Part shown: positions 63,527-64,000 of the stretch, piece by piece
How the letters are laid out: each line of letters begins with the position of its first letter
How positions within the stretch are numbered: position 1 is the stretch's first letter
DNA from: Enterobacter hormaechei subsp. xiangfangensis
GTDB taxonomy: Bacteria > Pseudomonadota > Gammaproteobacteria > Enterobacterales > Enterobacteriaceae
Length of the DNA: 64,000 nucleotides
Reading direction: 5' to 3'
NCBI RefSeq assembly: GCF_001729785.1
Contig: NZ_CP017183.1
Location: 1,922,001-1,986,000, forward strand
The notes under the pieces: model-generated
Told to the model about the DNA's origin: nothing
Seen by the model: only the letters and a program-made list of their open reading frames with translations
Databases searched by the model: none
Program-made: the position numbers and the translations under genes

Positions 63527-64000
63527 ATGAAAATTTATCGTCCGTTATGGGAAGACGGGGCCTTCCTGGCCCCGCAGCAGTTCCAGCAGCAGGCCCGCTG
63601 GGATGCACATGTGGCCGACACCGTGGCCCGGATGGCGCTGGCGCACCCGTGGGGTGTGCTGTGTGCGGAGTTCGACGAAGGCGCGCTGGCCCTTTCACGG
63701 CTGAATGCCACCCGGCTTTGCGTACGCTTTGCGGATGGTACGCTGGTGGACACAGATCTGGCGGATAACCTGCCGCCGGTCGCTGATTTATCAGCGGTGG
63801 GGAGTGATGCAGTTGAAGTGCTGCTGTGTCTGCCACTCCTCAGCGCCAACGGCGGTAATCTGGATGACGGGCAGGACAGTGCCCGTCCGCGCCGCTGGCA
63901 GTCTGAACGGGTGACGGTGCAGGAACTGGCCGGGCATGAGCGCAGTGAACTGACGGTACTTCGTCATGCCCTGACGCTGCGGCTGTCGACTCAGGAAAAC
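63527..64000 (+). CDS. tssK: T6SS baseplate protein TssK (N-terminal part, runs off the window)
   Basis: The frame is open from the ATG at 63527 (GCAGGG site) to the window edge: 158 codons with no stop. The N-terminus KIYRPLWEDGAFLAPQQFQQ with RLCVRFADGTLVDTD resembles TssK, the trimeric baseplate protein that links the sheath to the TssJLM membrane complex. Family members have about 440-450 residues, so roughly the first third is present. The order tssB-tssC-tssK is common in enteric T6SS clusters. Confidence 0.85.
   Translation, partial: MKIYRPLWEDGAFLAPQQFQQQARWDAHVADTVARMALAHPWGVLCAEFDEGALALSRLNATRLCVRFADGTLVDTDLADNLPPVADLSAVGSDAVEVLLCLPLLSANGGNLDDGQDSARPRRWQSERVTVQELAGHERSELTVLRHALTLRLSTQEN

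Overview
The window reads as chromosomal DNA of an enteric gamma-proteobacterium, most likely Enterobacter (cloacae complex) or a close relative such as Lelliottia. Many proteins align almost residue for residue with remembered Escherichia coli proteins (YdiV, SelO, AroH, PpsR, PpsA, YdiK, YdiJ, MenI, YdiH, SufABCDSE, LdtE, Lpp, PykF, FumD, YdhS), and they follow the backbone order of the E. coli 37-38 min region. Between these anchors lie blocks that E. coli K-12 lacks here. No searches were run: identifications rest on recognition of motifs, lengths and gene order.

Layout. 0.2-2.4 kb: ydiV and selO. 2.4-8.4 kb: a Fur-controlled haem uptake operon (hemP-hmuRSTUV) read leftward. 8.5-13.3 kb: aroH with a TrpR operator, ppsR and ppsA. 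13.5-17.3 kb: a sugar cation symporter plus a cytoplasmic GH3 glycosidase. 17.3-22.7 kb: the sRNA RprA, ydiK, ydiJ, menI, ydiH. 22.7-37.1 kb is a composite accessory segment between ydiH and sufA. It holds two Crp-like regulators, a chaperone-usher fimbrial operon ending in a LuxR-type regulator, a cysteine form of formate dehydrogenase H with a sigma-54-like promoter, the blue-light module ycgZ-ymgA-ariR / bluF-bluR, and an amidase/immunity-like pair whose amidase reading frame is broken. 37.6-46.3 kb: sufABCDSE, ldtE, lpp, pykF. 46.6-55.5 kb: a sulfur amino-acid block (cystathionine gamma-lyase, cystathionine beta-synthase, a MetNIQ-type transporter, a second amino-acid ABC transporter) with fumD between the transporters. 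55.7-60.8 kb: small ORFs, a DUF1996 protein, a 46-residue acidic protein, a zinc-ribbon/MBL protein, a CynT-like carbonic anhydrase and ydhS. 61.4 kb to the end: the start of a type VI secretion cluster, tssB-tssC-tssK (tssK cut by the window edge).

How the genes work together. The hmu genes import haem under Fur; suf builds Fe-S clusters under iron and oxidative stress, and its promoter shows adjacent IscR-like and Fur-like sites. ppsA/ppsR and pykF set flux at the PEP-pyruvate node, and both metabolic genes have Cra-like sites upstream. cbs/cgl and metNIQ suggest reverse transsulfuration with uptake of methionine-type substrates. BluF, BluR, YcgZ, YmgA, AriR, RprA and YdiV all belong to the lifestyle switch between motility and biofilm, which gives the neighbouring fimbrial operon a plausible context.

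The least familiar features are: three copies of a 14-bp palindrome (GTCTA-N4-TAGAC) between the paired Crp-like regulators and the fimbrial operon; Cys140 in place of selenocysteine in an FdhF with sigma-54-like control elements; the frameshifted amidase next to its putative immunity gene; repeated TTGTACAA sites around the blu genes; and several unannotated small ORFs.
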